From: Mesorhizobium sp. ORS 3359
GTDB lineage: Bacteria; Pseudomonadota; Alphaproteobacteria; Rhizobiales; Rhizobiaceae
Direction of reading: 5' to 3'
Length of the DNA stretch: 64,000 nucleotides
Assembly (NCBI GenBank): GCA_000824845.1
Contig: CCNC01000046.1
Span: forward strand, 124,001 to 188,000
Shown: positions 41,782 to 51,540 of the stretch, piece by piece
Layout: each line of letters opens with the position of its first letter
How positions within the stretch are numbered: position 1 is the stretch's first letter
The notes under the pieces: generated by a model
The model's database searches: none
What the model saw: the letters and a program-made list of their open reading frames with translations, nothing else
What the model was told of the DNA's origin: nothing
Program-made: the position numbers and the translations under genes

Positions 41782-43014
41782 ATGAGACAGTTAGGACTTG
41801 GATTGGCCATGGCAGCCGCTGGGCTCGCAATGGCTTTGCAGACGGCACGTGCCGACGAGGAACTGCCCATCGGCGTCATCGCCGCGCAGTCGGGCTCGTT
41901 CGTTTCGGCCGGCAACACCATCGTCGGCGCCGCCAACCTGGCGGCGCAGCAGATCAACGACGCCGGCGGCATCAAGGTCGGCGACAAGACGTACAAGATC
42001 AAACTCTATATCCGCGACAACCGGACGGATGTGAACGTCACCATCGCGGCCGCGCGCGAGCTGGTCAACGACATCGGCGTCAAGGCGATCTGGGGCACCG
42101 AGACGCATGACTTCTCCGTGTCGATGGCCAAGATCACCGGCCCGGCCAAGGTGTTGCAGTTTTCCGGCAACAGCTCGCTCGGCGCGGTGCTCGACGACAA
42201 GGCCGTCGCCGAGGACGGCTGGCTCCATTACACCTTCCAGAGCGAGCCGCAGGAATGGCAGCGCAGCGGCAGCACCGCCAAGGGCGTGCTGTCGCTGCTC
42301 ACGCCGCAGCTGAAGTCGCCGCCGAAGCATTCGGTGGTGTTCGTCGGCAATGACGCGACCGGGCAGTATCTGTCGTCGCACTATGTCAAGGCGCTCGAGG
42401 CGGAAGGCCAGAAAGTCGACCTCGTGCAGTATCCGCCGGATACGACCGACTTCTCGCCGCTGCTCACCCGCATCAAGGGCATGAAGCCCGATATCGTGCA
42501 TTTCTGGTACAATGGCGATTCAACCCTCACAGCTTTCCCGCAAGCCCTCAAGCTCGGCGTGGCGCCGTCCTATTTCCTGTTCGGCGTCGACCCGGGCATC
42601 TATCGGGAGCGCAGCCTGAAGGCGGACGTGCCGGTGACGATGAGCTGCGTGCCGGTCTGCTGGGGTTCCTCGCCATACCCGGAGGTGAAGCAGTATTTCG
42701 ACAAGTATTTCGGCCTCGGCGCTGCCAAGGGGCCGCAGTCCTCGGTATCGCTGCTCTACTATGACTACTTCTTCTGGTACGCCAAGGCGCTGGAGAAGGT
42801 CGGCAAGATCGACGATCCGGACGCGGTGGTCGCAGAGCTCCTGAAGTCGGACTACAAGGGCGTCGTGTCGCCGGTGCCGCTTGTGTTCAACAAGCATCAT
42901 CAGGTCACCTTCGCGACCGAGGTCTGCATGGTCGAACCCAACACATCCGACAAGTTCAAATGCGCGGTCGAGCAGCCGCCGGCGGCTCCACCGCCCGGCG
43001 ACAACGGCGGCTGA
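41782..43014 (+). CDS. Branched-chain amino acid-type ABC binding protein (LivK-like)
   Basis: This periplasmic binding protein of 410 residues is in the peripla_BP_6 family. The Sec signal (about residues 1-24) ends in QTARADE. The mature start, LPIGVIAAQSGSFVSAGNTI, and GGIKVGDKTYKIKLYIRDN are typical. The C-terminus is unusual in being Pro-rich (PPAAPPPGDNGG). ATG at 41782 follows GGGAGG. It opens a complete five-gene Liv importer. In rhizobia such systems carry amino acids but also other carboxylates, and co-regulation with sugar-oxidising genes suggests a substrate other than leucine. Confidence 0.9.
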   Translation: MRQLGLGLAMAAAGLAMALQTARADEELPIGVIAAQSGSFVSAGNTIVGAANLAAQQINDAGGIKVGDKTYKIKLYIRDNRTDVNVTIAAARELVNDIGVKAIWGTETHDFSVSMAKITGPAKVLQFSGNSSLGAVLDDKAVAEDGWLHYTFQSEPQEWQRSGSTAKGVLSLLTPQLKSPPKHSVVFVGNDATGQYLSSHYVKALEAEGQKVDLVQYPPDTTDFSPLLTRIKGMKPDIVHFWYNGDSTLTAFPQALKLGVAPSYFLFGVDPGIYRERSLKADVPVTMSCVPVCWGSSPYPEVKQYFDKYFGLGAAKGPQSSVSLLYYDYFFWYAKALEKVGKIDDPDAVVAELLKSDYKGVVSPVPLVFNKHHQVTFATEVCMVEPNTSDKFKCAVEQPPAAPPPGDNGG

Positions 43015-43100
43015 GCCGGTCCGCAACGAAAATCCGACATCGGGATGGGCGGCTATGTTCCGCCCATCCTTCCCTGCAGGTTCTCCACCCGGATTTGACG

Positions 43101-43970
43101 ATGGACATTTTTGTGCAGCAACTGGTGAACAGCCTATCGGTTGCCAGCGTCACCATTCTCATCGGCATCGGCATCACGCTGATCTTCGGCCTGGCCGGCA
43201 TCGTCAATTTCGCGCATGGCGAGTTCCTGATGGTCGGGGGCATGGCGACCTGGTTCATGGTCGGCGCCGGGATGAACTTCTTCGTGGCGCTGGTGTTGGC
43301 CGGCCTGCTGGTCGGGGCGCTCGGCTTCGCAGCCGAAAGATGCCTGTTCCGCTTCACGCTCAACCGGCCGATGAACGGCTTCATCATGTCGATCGGCCTT
43401 AGCGTGATCCTGCAGCACGCCGTCATCCGCGTCTTCAACGAGTTCCAGAAGAGCATCACCGACCCGGTCGGCCTGGTCTGGACGATCGGCGGCGTGGATA
43501 TCATCGCGATGCGCGCGATCGTCGTCGCGGTGACGGCCGTGATCGTGGCGATAACTTATTTCGGTATTTCGCGCAGCCGCTATGGGATGGCGTTGCGGGC
43601 GAGCGTTTCGGACCGCGACACCGCCGAGCTGATGGGCATTCCGGTCCGCCGCTACGTCACCGGCGTCTTCATCTATGGCAGCCTGCTTGCCGGCATCGGC
43701 GGCGCGCTGATGATCTCGCTGTTTCCGATCACGCCCTTTACCGGCAGCGTCATCATCATCCGCGGCTTCGCGGTCTCGCTGATCGGCGGTCTCGGCAATG
43801 TCGGCGGCGCCGTCGTCGGCGGCCTGGTGCTCGGCCTCGTCGACGGCCTCAGCGCCGGCTACGGATATCCGGAATGGACCGACGCCTATTCGCTGGTCGT
43901 GATGATCCTGATCCTGGTGCTGCGACCCCAGGGTCTGCTCGGCGGCACGCTCGGCCCGAAGGCATCGTGA
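43101..43970 (+). CDS. Liv-type ABC permease (LivH-like)
   Basis: This membrane permease of 289 residues has the LivH markers GIVNFAHGEFLMVGG near residues 34-48, RASVSDRDTAELMGI and SLIGGLGNVGGAVVGG. About eight membrane helices are expected. ATG at 43101 starts right before the first helix. It forms the pore with the next gene product, whose start lies two bases after its stop codon. Confidence 0.92.
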   Translation: MDIFVQQLVNSLSVASVTILIGIGITLIFGLAGIVNFAHGEFLMVGGMATWFMVGAGMNFFVALVLAGLLVGALGFAAERCLFRFTLNRPMNGFIMSIGLSVILQHAVIRVFNEFQKSITDPVGLVWTIGGVDIIAMRAIVVAVTAVIVAITYFGISRSRYGMALRASVSDRDTAELMGIPVRRYVTGVFIYGSLLAGIGGALMISLFPITPFTGSVIIIRGFAVSLIGGLGNVGGAVVGGLVLGLVDGLSAGYGYPEWTDAYSLVVMILILVLRPQGLLGGTLGPKAS

Positions 43971-43971
43971 G

Positions 43972-45063
43972 ATGTCGATGCCAATGACCGACAACAGCGC
44001 CGGCAAGACAGGCGCAGCTACAGAAGGCGTCAGGGCACGGGATCGGCTCGCGCTTCTGACGGCCGACAATGCCGCCGTTCCGCTGCCGGCCGGCGTCCAG
44101 GCGATCACCGCAATCCTGCTGGCGGTGCTGCTCATCGCCTTGCCCTGGCTCGGCCTCGGCTACCGCTTCCTGTCGATCGCCATCACGACGCTCTATACGG
44201 CGATCGGCCTCTACGGCCTCGGTCTGCAGTTCGGCCAGGCCGGCATCATGTCAGTCGGCCATGCGGCGCTGATGGGGGTCGGCGCCTATGCCTCGGCCAT
44301 CCTTTCCGTGCAGCTCGGCTTGGGCTTCTGGACGTCGCTCCCCTTCGCCATGGCCTTGTCGGCGATCGTCGGCGGCGTCATCGGTCTGCCGACGCTGAGA
44401 GTGGGCGGACAACATTACATCATCATCACCTTCTGCTTCTGCGCCCTGTTCGTCATCGTGCTCACCAATGGCGGCACCTTCACCGGATCCGCCACCGGCC
44501 TCGATGTCGGGTCGGTCACGCCCTTGCCCGGCATCAATTTCGACAAGCTCTCCAACAATTATTACCTGGTCCTGGCGGCGCTCTTCCTGGCGCTCGCCGC
44601 GACCTATCTCATCGGCAATTCGCGCTACGGCCGGACGTTGCGGGCGATCCGCGAGAACGAGCAGCTGGCGCGTTCGGTCGGCATCAATGTCGACCTGCAC
44701 AAGCTTGGCGTGCTCATGGTGTCAGGCCTGTTCGCTGGCCTGGCCGGGGTACTGCAACTCTATTACCTGCGCCACATCTCGCCGACCCTGTTCGGCGCTT
44801 TCCCGAGCCTTTACCTGGCGCTGATGGTCATGCTGGGCGGCGCCCGCTATCTCTACGGGCCGCTGATCGGCGCGGTCGTCGTCAATTTCCTGCCCGAGGT
44901 GCTGAACCTCGATCCGGTCGATTCCCGCATCGCCTACGGCGTCTGTCTGCTTCTGGTGATCCTTCTGCTGCCGGGCGGAGTCGGAGCAGGCATCAAGAAC
45001 GTCTACTGCGCGGTTCGCGGAGGGTTCGAAAAGCAAGGCGGAGGTACGAATGGCCGCGCTTGA
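43972..45063 (+). CDS. Liv-type ABC permease (LivM-like)
   Basis: This second Liv permease has 363 residues. The first 45 residues are a hydrophilic N-terminal extension (SMPMTDNSAGKTGAATEG). Family markers follow: GLGLQFGQAGIMSVGHAALM, SRYGRTLRAIRENEQLARS and VMLGGARYLYGPLIGAV. The 3' end overlaps the LivG-like start by 14 bases, so translation is likely coupled. Confidence 0.92.
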   Translation: MSMPMTDNSAGKTGAATEGVRARDRLALLTADNAAVPLPAGVQAITAILLAVLLIALPWLGLGYRFLSIAITTLYTAIGLYGLGLQFGQAGIMSVGHAALMGVGAYASAILSVQLGLGFWTSLPFAMALSAIVGGVIGLPTLRVGGQHYIIITFCFCALFVIVLTNGGTFTGSATGLDVGSVTPLPGINFDKLSNNYYLVLAALFLALAATYLIGNSRYGRTLRAIRENEQLARSVGINVDLHKLGVLMVSGLFAGLAGVLQLYYLRHISPTLFGAFPSLYLALMVMLGGARYLYGPLIGAVVVNFLPEVLNLDPVDSRIAYGVCLLLVILLLPGGVGAGIKNVYCAVRGGFEKQGGGTNGRA

Positions 45064-45778
45064 GGTGAGGGGTCTGCGCAAGCAATTCGGCGGCGTCGTC
45101 GCGCTCAACGGCATCGATCTTGACATTGGCACCGACCAAGTGGTCGGCATCGTCGGTCCCAACGGCTCCGGCAAGACGACCTTGTTCAACGTCGTCACCG
45201 GCGTCCACCCGGCGACCGGCGGCACGGTATCGTGGCAAGGGCAGGACATCACCAATCTCGGCCCGCACCGCATCGCGCGAAAGCGGCTGGTGCGGACGTT
45301 CCAGCAGGCGATGTCCTTTCCGGGCCTGACAGTAGACGAGAACGTGCGTATCGCCTGGGAGCAGGGCAGGATGGGAGGCAGCCGCTGGGCGTCGCCCGGC
45401 ATGATCCTCAATTTTGTCGGCCTGGCGCCGCTCGGCAGGGCGATCGCGGGATCGCTGCCCTTCGGCAGCCTCAGGCGCCTTGGCCTGGCCGTCGCGCTCG
45501 GCGTCTCGCCCGAACTGCTGCTGCTCGACGAACCCGGCGCCGGGTTGAACGACAGCGAAGCCCAGGCCTTCGCGGCCGTCATCGCGCAGCTGCCGCCGCA
45601 AGGCATCGGCGTCTGCCTCATCGACCACGACATGGACATGATGTCAGACCTATGCGACCGCCTTATCGTGCTCGACTTCGGCACCAAGATCGCGGAAGGC
45701 CTGCCGGCCGAGGTGCTCGCCGATCCCAAGGTGCGCGAGGTCTATCTCGGTCCCGACAAGAAGGCGGCCGCGTCATGA
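45050..45778 (+). CDS. Liv-type ABC ATPase (LivG-like) with unusual signature
   Basis: This ATPase of 242 residues has Walker A GPNGSGKTTLF, Walker B LLLLDEPGAGLND and switch His IDHDMDM. The signature, normally LSYGQQRRLEIARAL in this family, reads LPFGSLRRLGLAVAL, so the conserved Gln is missing. Activity may depend on the LivF-like partner, whose signature is canonical. It ends in an ATGA overlap with that gene. Confidence 0.9.
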   Translation: MAALEVRGLRKQFGGVVALNGIDLDIGTDQVVGIVGPNGSGKTTLFNVVTGVHPATGGTVSWQGQDITNLGPHRIARKRLVRTFQQAMSFPGLTVDENVRIAWEQGRMGGSRWASPGMILNFVGLAPLGRAIAGSLPFGSLRRLGLAVALGVSPELLLLDEPGAGLNDSEAQAFAAVIAQLPPQGIGVCLIDHDMDMMSDLCDRLIVLDFGTKIAEGLPAEVLADPKVREVYLGPDKKAAAS

Positions 45779-46512
45779 ACCTGCTTGCCGTCGAGCATGT
45801 GGATACCGGCTATGGGCCTGTCGCGGTCAATCGCGACGTCTCGCTTACGGTCGGGCAAAACGGGATCGTCACCATCCTCGGCCCCAACGGCGCCGGCAAG
45901 ACGACGCTGTTGCGTTCCATTGCCGGTCTGGTGAAGCCGCGGCGCGGCACCGTGACCTTCGACGGCCGCGACGTCACCGCGCTTCACGCCGATGAGAAGG
46001 CCACGCTCGGCGTCGTGATGGTGCCGGAAGGCCGCCACGTGTTCGCCGATATGAGCGTACGCGAGAACCTTTTGCTCGGCGCCTATTGCCGCAAGGACAG
46101 GCATGCGGTCGAAGCCGACATCACCCTGATGGAGAACTATTTCACCATCCTCGCCAAGAAGCGCAGCGCCAAGGCCGGGACGCTCAGCGGCGGCCAGCAG
46201 CAGATGCTGGCGATCGCGCGCGGCCTTATGGCGAGACCGCGCATCCTTCTGCTTGACGAACCGTCGCTCGGGCTGTCGCCATTGCTGGTGTCCGAGCTGC
46301 AGGGGATCATCATCGACGTGCGCGAGAAATTCCGCGCGGCGGTGCTGCTGGTCGAGCAGAATGCCGGACTGGCGCTTTCGGTGGCTGAACAAGGCTATCT
46401 GATGAATTCGGGGCGCATCGTGGCGTCAGGCGACATCGAAGAGTTGCAACGGTCGTCAGTGATGCAGGAACTCTATCTCGGCAAGAGGGCACAAGCAAAA
46501 GGAGGCCTGTAA
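45775..46512 (+). CDS. Liv-type ABC ATPase (LivF-like)
   Basis: This ATPase of 245 residues has all expected motifs: Walker A GPNGAGKTTLLRS, signature LSGGQQQMLAIARGL, Walker B LLLDEPSLGLSP and switch region LLVEQN. ATG at 45775 overlaps the LivG-like stop by four bases. It is the last gene of the Liv operon and converges with the tartrate dehydratase gene across 185 bases, where I saw no convincing terminator. Confidence 0.92.
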   Translation: MNLLAVEHVDTGYGPVAVNRDVSLTVGQNGIVTILGPNGAGKTTLLRSIAGLVKPRRGTVTFDGRDVTALHADEKATLGVVMVPEGRHVFADMSVRENLLLGAYCRKDRHAVEADITLMENYFTILAKKRSAKAGTLSGGQQQMLAIARGLMARPRILLLDEPSLGLSPLLVSELQGIIIDVREKFRAAVLLVEQNAGLALSVAEQGYLMNSGRIVASGDIEELQRSSVMQELYLGKRAQAKGGL

Positions 46513-46697
46513 AAAGAGCACCGGCTCGAAGCACCCGCTAGAGGCCGTTACAGTTATAGGCGGCGTGGCGATCTTCCCCTTGGCCGTCGTTTTCTCTCCC
46601 TTGAGAAACCACCCGCACCATATCGAAGGCGATATGGGTACCTACCTCGAGCATCCTGAGTGCCGAAACCTCGTTTCAGGAGCGCGACCGCTGACGG

Positions 46698-47861
46698 CTA
46701 GTGCAATTGTCGGAAGACCGTAAACAGTTCGGCCTTCTTTTCAAAGCCGACACCTGGAATATCCGGTAGCCCGACATAGCCGTCTTCCACAGCAATGCCG
46801 TCGGCAAAGCCGCCAAAGGGCTGGAAAACGTCCGGATAAGATTCGTTGCCGCCCAGATGCAGGCCCGCGGCGATGTTAAGCGACATCTGATGGCCGCCAT
46901 GCGGCACTACGCGTCGTGAGGACCAGCCAAGCGCCTTCATGATCTCCAGCGTGCGGAGATAATCCACCAGGCCGTAGGAGAGGGCGCAGTCGAACTGCAG
47001 ATAGTCGCGGTCGGGCCGCATGCCGCCATGGCGCAGGAGGTTACGCGCATCCTGATGCGAGAAAAGGTTCTCGCCCGTCGCCATCGGCCCGTCATAGTGG
47101 CGCGTCAGTTCCGCCTGTAGCGCGTAGTCCAGCGGATCCCCAGGCTCCTCGTACCAGAACAGGCGGTACGGCCGGATCGCCTCGGCATAGGCGATGGCGG
47201 TCTTCAGGTCGAAGCGTCCGTTGGCATCCACAGCAAGATATTTGCCCTCGCCGACCACCTCCAAAACGGCCTCAATGCGGCGCAGATCCTCATCCAGCGG
47301 CACGCCGCCGATTTTCATTTTCACCACCTTGTAGCCGCGGTCCAGATAACCTCGCATCTCCGCCTGAAGCCTCGAGTGGTCCTTGCCAGGATAATAATAA
47401 CCACCGGCCGCGTAGACCCAAACCTTCTCGTCCGCCACGCCTGCCCGGTAACGGTCCGCCAGCAGGCGCCACAGCGGAACGCCGGCGATCTTGGCGACGG
47501 CGTCCCAGACGGCCATGTCTATGGTGCCTACCGCCACGGACCGTTCGCCGTGGCCACCAGGCTTCTCGTTGGTCATGAGAGTCTTCCAGATTGCGAACGG
47601 GTCGAGGTTATTCTGCTGATGGTCAATGAGCGTTTCCGGATCGGCGCCAAGAACTCGCGCGAAGAAACGGTCGCGCATTAGGGCGCCCTGCCCATAGCGG
47701 CCATTCGAGTTGAAACCGTAGCCAACGACCGGTTTGCCGTCACGTACGACGTCGGTGATCACGGCGACCGCCGAGCAAGTCATTTTGGAAAAGTCGATGT
47801 AAGCGTTGGCGATGGGGGAGGCGATCGAGACTGTCTTTTCCCTGATGTCCACGATGCGCAT
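46698..47861 (-). CDS. tarD: D(-)-tartrate dehydratase, enolase superfamily
   Basis: This enzyme of 387 residues dehydrates D-tartrate to oxaloacetate. The sequence resembles the characterised Bradyrhizobium D-tartrate dehydratase very closely as I recall it, including GYGFNSNGRYGQG, NEKPGGHGERSVAVGTIDMA, YYYPGK and LSYGL. The catalytic K183 lies in VVKMKIGG and H321 in PHGGHQMS. Metal ligands are D212 (VDANGRF), E238 (WYEEPGDP) and E264 (GENLF). ATG at 47861 gives the family length. It is the last gene of a long minus-strand run, after a sugar-type importer that may bring in its substrate. Confidence 0.9.
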   Translation of the reverse strand: MRIVDIREKTVSIASPIANAYIDFSKMTCSAVAVITDVVRDGKPVVGYGFNSNGRYGQGALMRDRFFARVLGADPETLIDHQQNNLDPFAIWKTLMTNEKPGGHGERSVAVGTIDMAVWDAVAKIAGVPLWRLLADRYRAGVADEKVWVYAAGGYYYPGKDHSRLQAEMRGYLDRGYKVVKMKIGGVPLDEDLRRIEAVLEVVGEGKYLAVDANGRFDLKTAIAYAEAIRPYRLFWYEEPGDPLDYALQAELTRHYDGPMATGENLFSHQDARNLLRHGGMRPDRDYLQFDCALSYGLVDYLRTLEIMKALGWSSRRVVPHGGHQMSLNIAAGLHLGGNESYPDVFQPFGGFADGIAVEDGYVGLPDIPGVGFEKKAELFTVFRQLH

Positions 47862-48004
47862 AGTTGGTCCTGTCCTTCGAGTGGCGCTGCCGCCGCCTTG
47901 CAGTTGGCTTGGTTCTTCGATGGCTGCACGATGGCTCGGGCAGCCTCCTCGTAAGTCCTCGAGCATCATCCAGACGTCCAGACCTTCCGATCGAACTGGC
48001 GCCC

Positions 48005-49000
48005 TCAGATGTCGCCGTTCTTGTCGGTGAGGCCGTGGATCAGCAGCATGACCAAGATGATTGCGCCGAAGATGATCTGGCGCGCTGCGGGGGGCATCTG
48101 CATCACGGAAAGGATCGACGACAGAAGCGTGATGAAGATAGCCCCGACGAAGGTGCCGACATAGTTTCCTCGACCGCCCTGGATTGAGGTTCCTCCGATT
48201 ACCACCGCCGAGATGACCGGCATGAGATAAGGGTCCCCCATACCCTGATAGGCCTGGTTGGTGTAGCCTAGCAGGAGGATGGCGCCGAAACTGGAAAACA
48301 ACCCTGCAAGGACGAAGGTTGCCACTGTCACCAGAGGAACCCGTGCCCCGGCAAGAAACACGGCACGTCGTGAATTGCCGAGCGCATAGAGGTAGTTTCC
48401 ATAGACGGTCCGCTTGAGCACCCAGACGGTGATTGCCGCGACGACGACCCAAACGAGAAAAGCATTGGGGACGCCGAAGCTCCGGCCGGTCGCCGCCTGG
48501 GTTGCCAGCCAGGGGACTTCACCGTTGGGGCGGCTGTTGCCGGTGTAGAAAACCGCGGCGCCCAGCAGCATGGCGTTGACGGCCAGCGTCCAGACCATCG
48601 CAGGAACGCGAAAGATGGCGACACCGATGGCGTTCAAAAAGCCGACCGCCATGCCGAGGCACAGGCCCAGCGGAATTGCCAGGCTGGCGACCAGGGGATT
48701 GGAGCTGCCGGAGGCCGAGATGACGACAATCGCCGTTCCGGTGATGGTCCAGGGAACCGAAAGGTCGATCTCGCCGAGCAGGATCACCATCATGGCGCCG
48801 GTGGCGATGATGCCAAGAAAGGCGGCGATCTGAAGCTGCTGCAACAGGTAGCCGGGCTTCAGGAAGCCGGGATACAATAGCGAGCCGCCCAGAAGCAGAG
48901 CGACGCAGCCTAGGGCGATCAGCAGGACCGACATCCGGTCCCGGTTGAGCCAGCGGGGTGATTTGCGTGGCGTAACGGTTCGCTCGGTTGCATCAGTCAT
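48005..49000 (-). CDS. Sugar ABC transporter permease (RbsC-like), importer 4, second
   Basis: This permease of 331 residues is in the BPD_transp_2 family, with IATGAMMVILLGEIDLSVPW, a VAIFRVPAMVWTLAVNAML segment and SAVVIGGTSIQGGRGN. It starts one base inside the preceding permease stop (TAATG), so the two are coupled. It is less typical than its partner around IDLSVP, where IDLSVG is usual. The tartrate dehydratase gene follows after 143 bases on the same strand. Confidence 0.9.
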   Translation of the reverse strand: MTDATERTVTPRKSPRWLNRDRMSVLLIALGCVALLLGGSLLYPGFLKPGYLLQQLQIAAFLGIIATGAMMVILLGEIDLSVPWTITGTAIVVISASGSSNPLVASLAIPLGLCLGMAVGFLNAIGVAIFRVPAMVWTLAVNAMLLGAAVFYTGNSRPNGEVPWLATQAATGRSFGVPNAFLVWVVVAAITVWVLKRTVYGNYLYALGNSRRAVFLAGARVPLVTVATFVLAGLFSSFGAILLLGYTNQAYQGMGDPYLMPVISAVVIGGTSIQGGRGNYVGTFVGAIFITLLSSILSVMQMPPAARQIIFGAIILVMLLIHGLTDKNGDI

Positions 49001-49959
49001 TAGCGGTACAGCTCAAGCCGGCTGCGCACCCGGAAAACGCCAAGCGCGCCGAGTGCAATTGCGGTTGCGAGGATCAACCCCTCGAAGAACGGTTGCGCCA
49101 ATGGCGGCAGCCCGGAGAAGAACATCAGCGACGAGATGGTCTTCAGGATCAAAGCGCCGATCACGGCGCCGATGGGGCTACCCACGCCACCGCTTAGCGC
49201 AACGCCGCCCAACACGACGGCGGCAATCGAGTTCAGCGTGTAGGACGGTCCGATATTGGGATCACCAGTAAGGGTGACCATGCTGACATAGATCCCGGCA
49301 AGGGCCGCGATGAAGCCGCTGCTGGCATAGGCGAAGAGCTTGAGCCGGTTCACGCGAAGGCCGGTCATATAGGCCGACTGCTCGGACGAGCCGACGCCAT
49401 AGAGGCCCAGCCCGACGGCCGTGCGGCGCAGAAGGACCAGCAATGCGACGAGGACGACAACAAGAACGATGGCCGAGACCGGGATGCCCGCCACCGCATA
49501 GGTGAGCGCGTCCGACATTGTCTCATCGATGCTGCCCCCAGGCGTTGGCCTCAGAAGCAGGGCGATGCCGCTGAACATGCCACCTGTCGCCAGGGTGGTG
49601 ACAATCGGCTGCACCCGGCCATATACGACCGCGATCCCGTTCACCAGCCCGCAGGCCACCCCAACGGCGAGCACTGCCACCATGCCAAGGGCAATCGACG
49701 CTGGAGACCCGTTGAGAACGAAGGATGCCACCACGTTGGTCAGCGCAACTACAGACCCTACCGACAGGTCGATCCCCTTGACCAGGACGACGAAGAACTG
49801 GGCGATCGCGGCAAGCCCAAGCAGCGTGCCGTCGTTCGACCAGATGGTAACCACATAGGTTGAAAAGCCGCGTGGATGAATGGCGATGTACGCGGCGAAA
49901 AGCACCACAAGCGCGAGCGCGGCAATCGCTTCCCTTGCATTTTGACGAAGCCAGGTCAT
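49000..49959 (-). CDS. Sugar ABC transporter permease (RbsC-like), importer 4, first
   Basis: This permease of 319 residues shows IAQFFVVLVKGIDLSVGSVV, VVYGRVQPIVTTLATGGMF and AAVVLGGVALSGGVGS. ATG at 49959 is chosen because it overlaps the ATPase stop by four bases and the first helix follows (AREAIAALALVVLFAAYIAI). With the next gene it should form a heterodimeric pore. Confidence 0.9.
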   Translation of the reverse strand: MTWLRQNAREAIAALALVVLFAAYIAIHPRGFSTYVVTIWSNDGTLLGLAAIAQFFVVLVKGIDLSVGSVVALTNVVASFVLNGSPASIALGMVAVLAVGVACGLVNGIAVVYGRVQPIVTTLATGGMFSGIALLLRPTPGGSIDETMSDALTYAVAGIPVSAIVLVVVLVALLVLLRRTAVGLGLYGVGSSEQSAYMTGLRVNRLKLFAYASSGFIAALAGIYVSMVTLTGDPNIGPSYTLNSIAAVVLGGVALSGGVGSPIGAVIGALILKTISSLMFFSGLPPLAQPFFEGLILATAIALGALGVFRVRSRLELYR

Positions 49960-51482
49960 GACATTTGGGCCCGAGCGTGAAGATGCACGTTCATTGAGGC
50001 GGCGATGAGCGCGTCGGCGGACAGCTGATCCCCCTTCAGTTCCTTTGCCACGCTGCCCCGGTAGAAGACATAGACCCGGTCGCACAAATGGATAAGCTCC
50101 TCATAGTCGGTCGACTGCAGGATCACCGCCATTCCTTCGGCCGCCAGATCGGTGAGCAGCCTGTAGATCTGGGCCTTGGTCCCCAGGTCGATGCCGCGCG
50201 TCGGGTCCATCAGCAGCAGACATTTGGGCGACAGCACCAGCCATTTGGCCAGCACCACCTTCTGCTGGTTGCCGCCCGACAGCGTTGCAACGGGATCTTC
50301 GAGCGAACCATACGTCAGGGCCAGGCGTTCGATCAGTTGCCGCAGCCGCGCATCGCTGTTGCCGTTCAGGTCGAGCAAGCCGAATGGCGCCCGCCCGAGA
50401 GCCGCCAGACGCATGTTCAGGGCAACCGACATGCTGGGGATCAGCCCCTCTGTCTTGCGGTCCTCGGGCACAAGCGCTAGGCCGATATCGGATTGTTTCA
50501 GCCTCGGCGGCTGAAGGCCATTCAGTCGCTTGCCATTGAGCTCGATGCGGCCCGTCACGCCCCGCAACACGCCGAAGACAGCATGCATGATCTGCTGCTG
50601 GCCCTGCGCGTCCAAACCGCCGAGCCCAACGATTTCGCCGGCGCGCGCGGCAAGCGATACATTGACGAGCTGGCTTTGCCAGCTGACGTCGGACACGTCC
50701 AGAACTGCCGGCGTCGTGTCGGGCACAGGCGGGCGGCGCGGCGGAAAGAGCTCTTCCAGCGAGCGGCCAATCATCAGGCCGACGATCTGATCCGTCGTGC
50801 GAGCGCCGACGTCGAAGGTCTCGATATGTCTGCCGTTGCGGAAGACGGAGATGCGGTCGGCGATCGCGTCGACCTCATGCATGCGATGCGAGATGAAAAG
50901 GATCGCGACACCCTGCGCCTTCAGCATCCTGAGGACACCGAACACCGTTTCGACGAGTTCGCTGGTCAGCGCCGAGGTCGCCTCGTCAAGGATAAGAAGC
51001 TTGGGCTTGCGGAACACGGCTTTCGCGATTTCCACCAGCTGTCGCTCCGACAGGGAAAGGCCAGAAACGCGAGCGCCGAGCGGGATTGAACTGGCACCAA
51101 CCAGGTCCAGCGCCTCGCGCGCCTCTCGATAGACGCCGCGCTCCACCAGTCCCATCCGGGTGCGCGGGGCTGCAAGCACGATGTTGTCGCCGACCGAAAG
51201 ATGCGGCATCAGCGACAATTCCTGGAACATGCAGACTGTGCCCTGTTCGGCCGCCTCGCGCGGGGAAGAGAAGCGCACAGTCTGCCCGCCGATGGAGATC
51301 GTTCCGCTGTCCGGCTGGATGACGCCAGCCAACAATTTCATCAGCGTCGATTTGCCGGCCCCATTCTCGCCGAGAATGGCGTGCACGCGTCCCGGTTCGC
51401 AGCGGAAATCCACCTTTGTCAACGCCGGAACGCCGCCATAGGATTTCGACACCGATTTCAGTTCGACATAGCGATCGGCCAT
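49956..51482 (-). CDS. Sugar ABC transporter ATPase (RbsA-like), importer 4
   Basis: This fused ATPase of 508 residues has in domain 1 Walker A GENGAGKSTLMKLL, signature-like LSLSERQLVEIAKA and Walker B LLILDEATSALT. Domain 2 has a strongly degenerate Walker A (GLDAQGQQQIM), an intact LSGGNQQKVVLAKW, and a Walker B of LLLMDPTRGID in which the catalytic Glu is lost. Hydrolysis should therefore occur at one composite site, as in other RbsA proteins. It is preceded by its binding-protein gene and followed by two permeases. Confidence 0.92.
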   Translation of the reverse strand: MADRYVELKSVSKSYGGVPALTKVDFRCEPGRVHAILGENGAGKSTLMKLLAGVIQPDSGTISIGGQTVRFSSPREAAEQGTVCMFQELSLMPHLSVGDNIVLAAPRTRMGLVERGVYREAREALDLVGASSIPLGARVSGLSLSERQLVEIAKAVFRKPKLLILDEATSALTSELVETVFGVLRMLKAQGVAILFISHRMHEVDAIADRISVFRNGRHIETFDVGARTTDQIVGLMIGRSLEELFPPRRPPVPDTTPAVLDVSDVSWQSQLVNVSLAARAGEIVGLGGLDAQGQQQIMHAVFGVLRGVTGRIELNGKRLNGLQPPRLKQSDIGLALVPEDRKTEGLIPSMSVALNMRLAALGRAPFGLLDLNGNSDARLRQLIERLALTYGSLEDPVATLSGGNQQKVVLAKWLVLSPKCLLLMDPTRGIDLGTKAQIYRLLTDLAAEGMAVILQSTDYEELIHLCDRVYVFYRGSVAKELKGDQLSADALIAASMNVHLHARAQMS

Positions 51483-51540
51483 GCGTGCTCCGTTGCCGCA
51501 CGATCTGGCCGGCGCAATGCCGGCCAGATCGCGTCACAGC

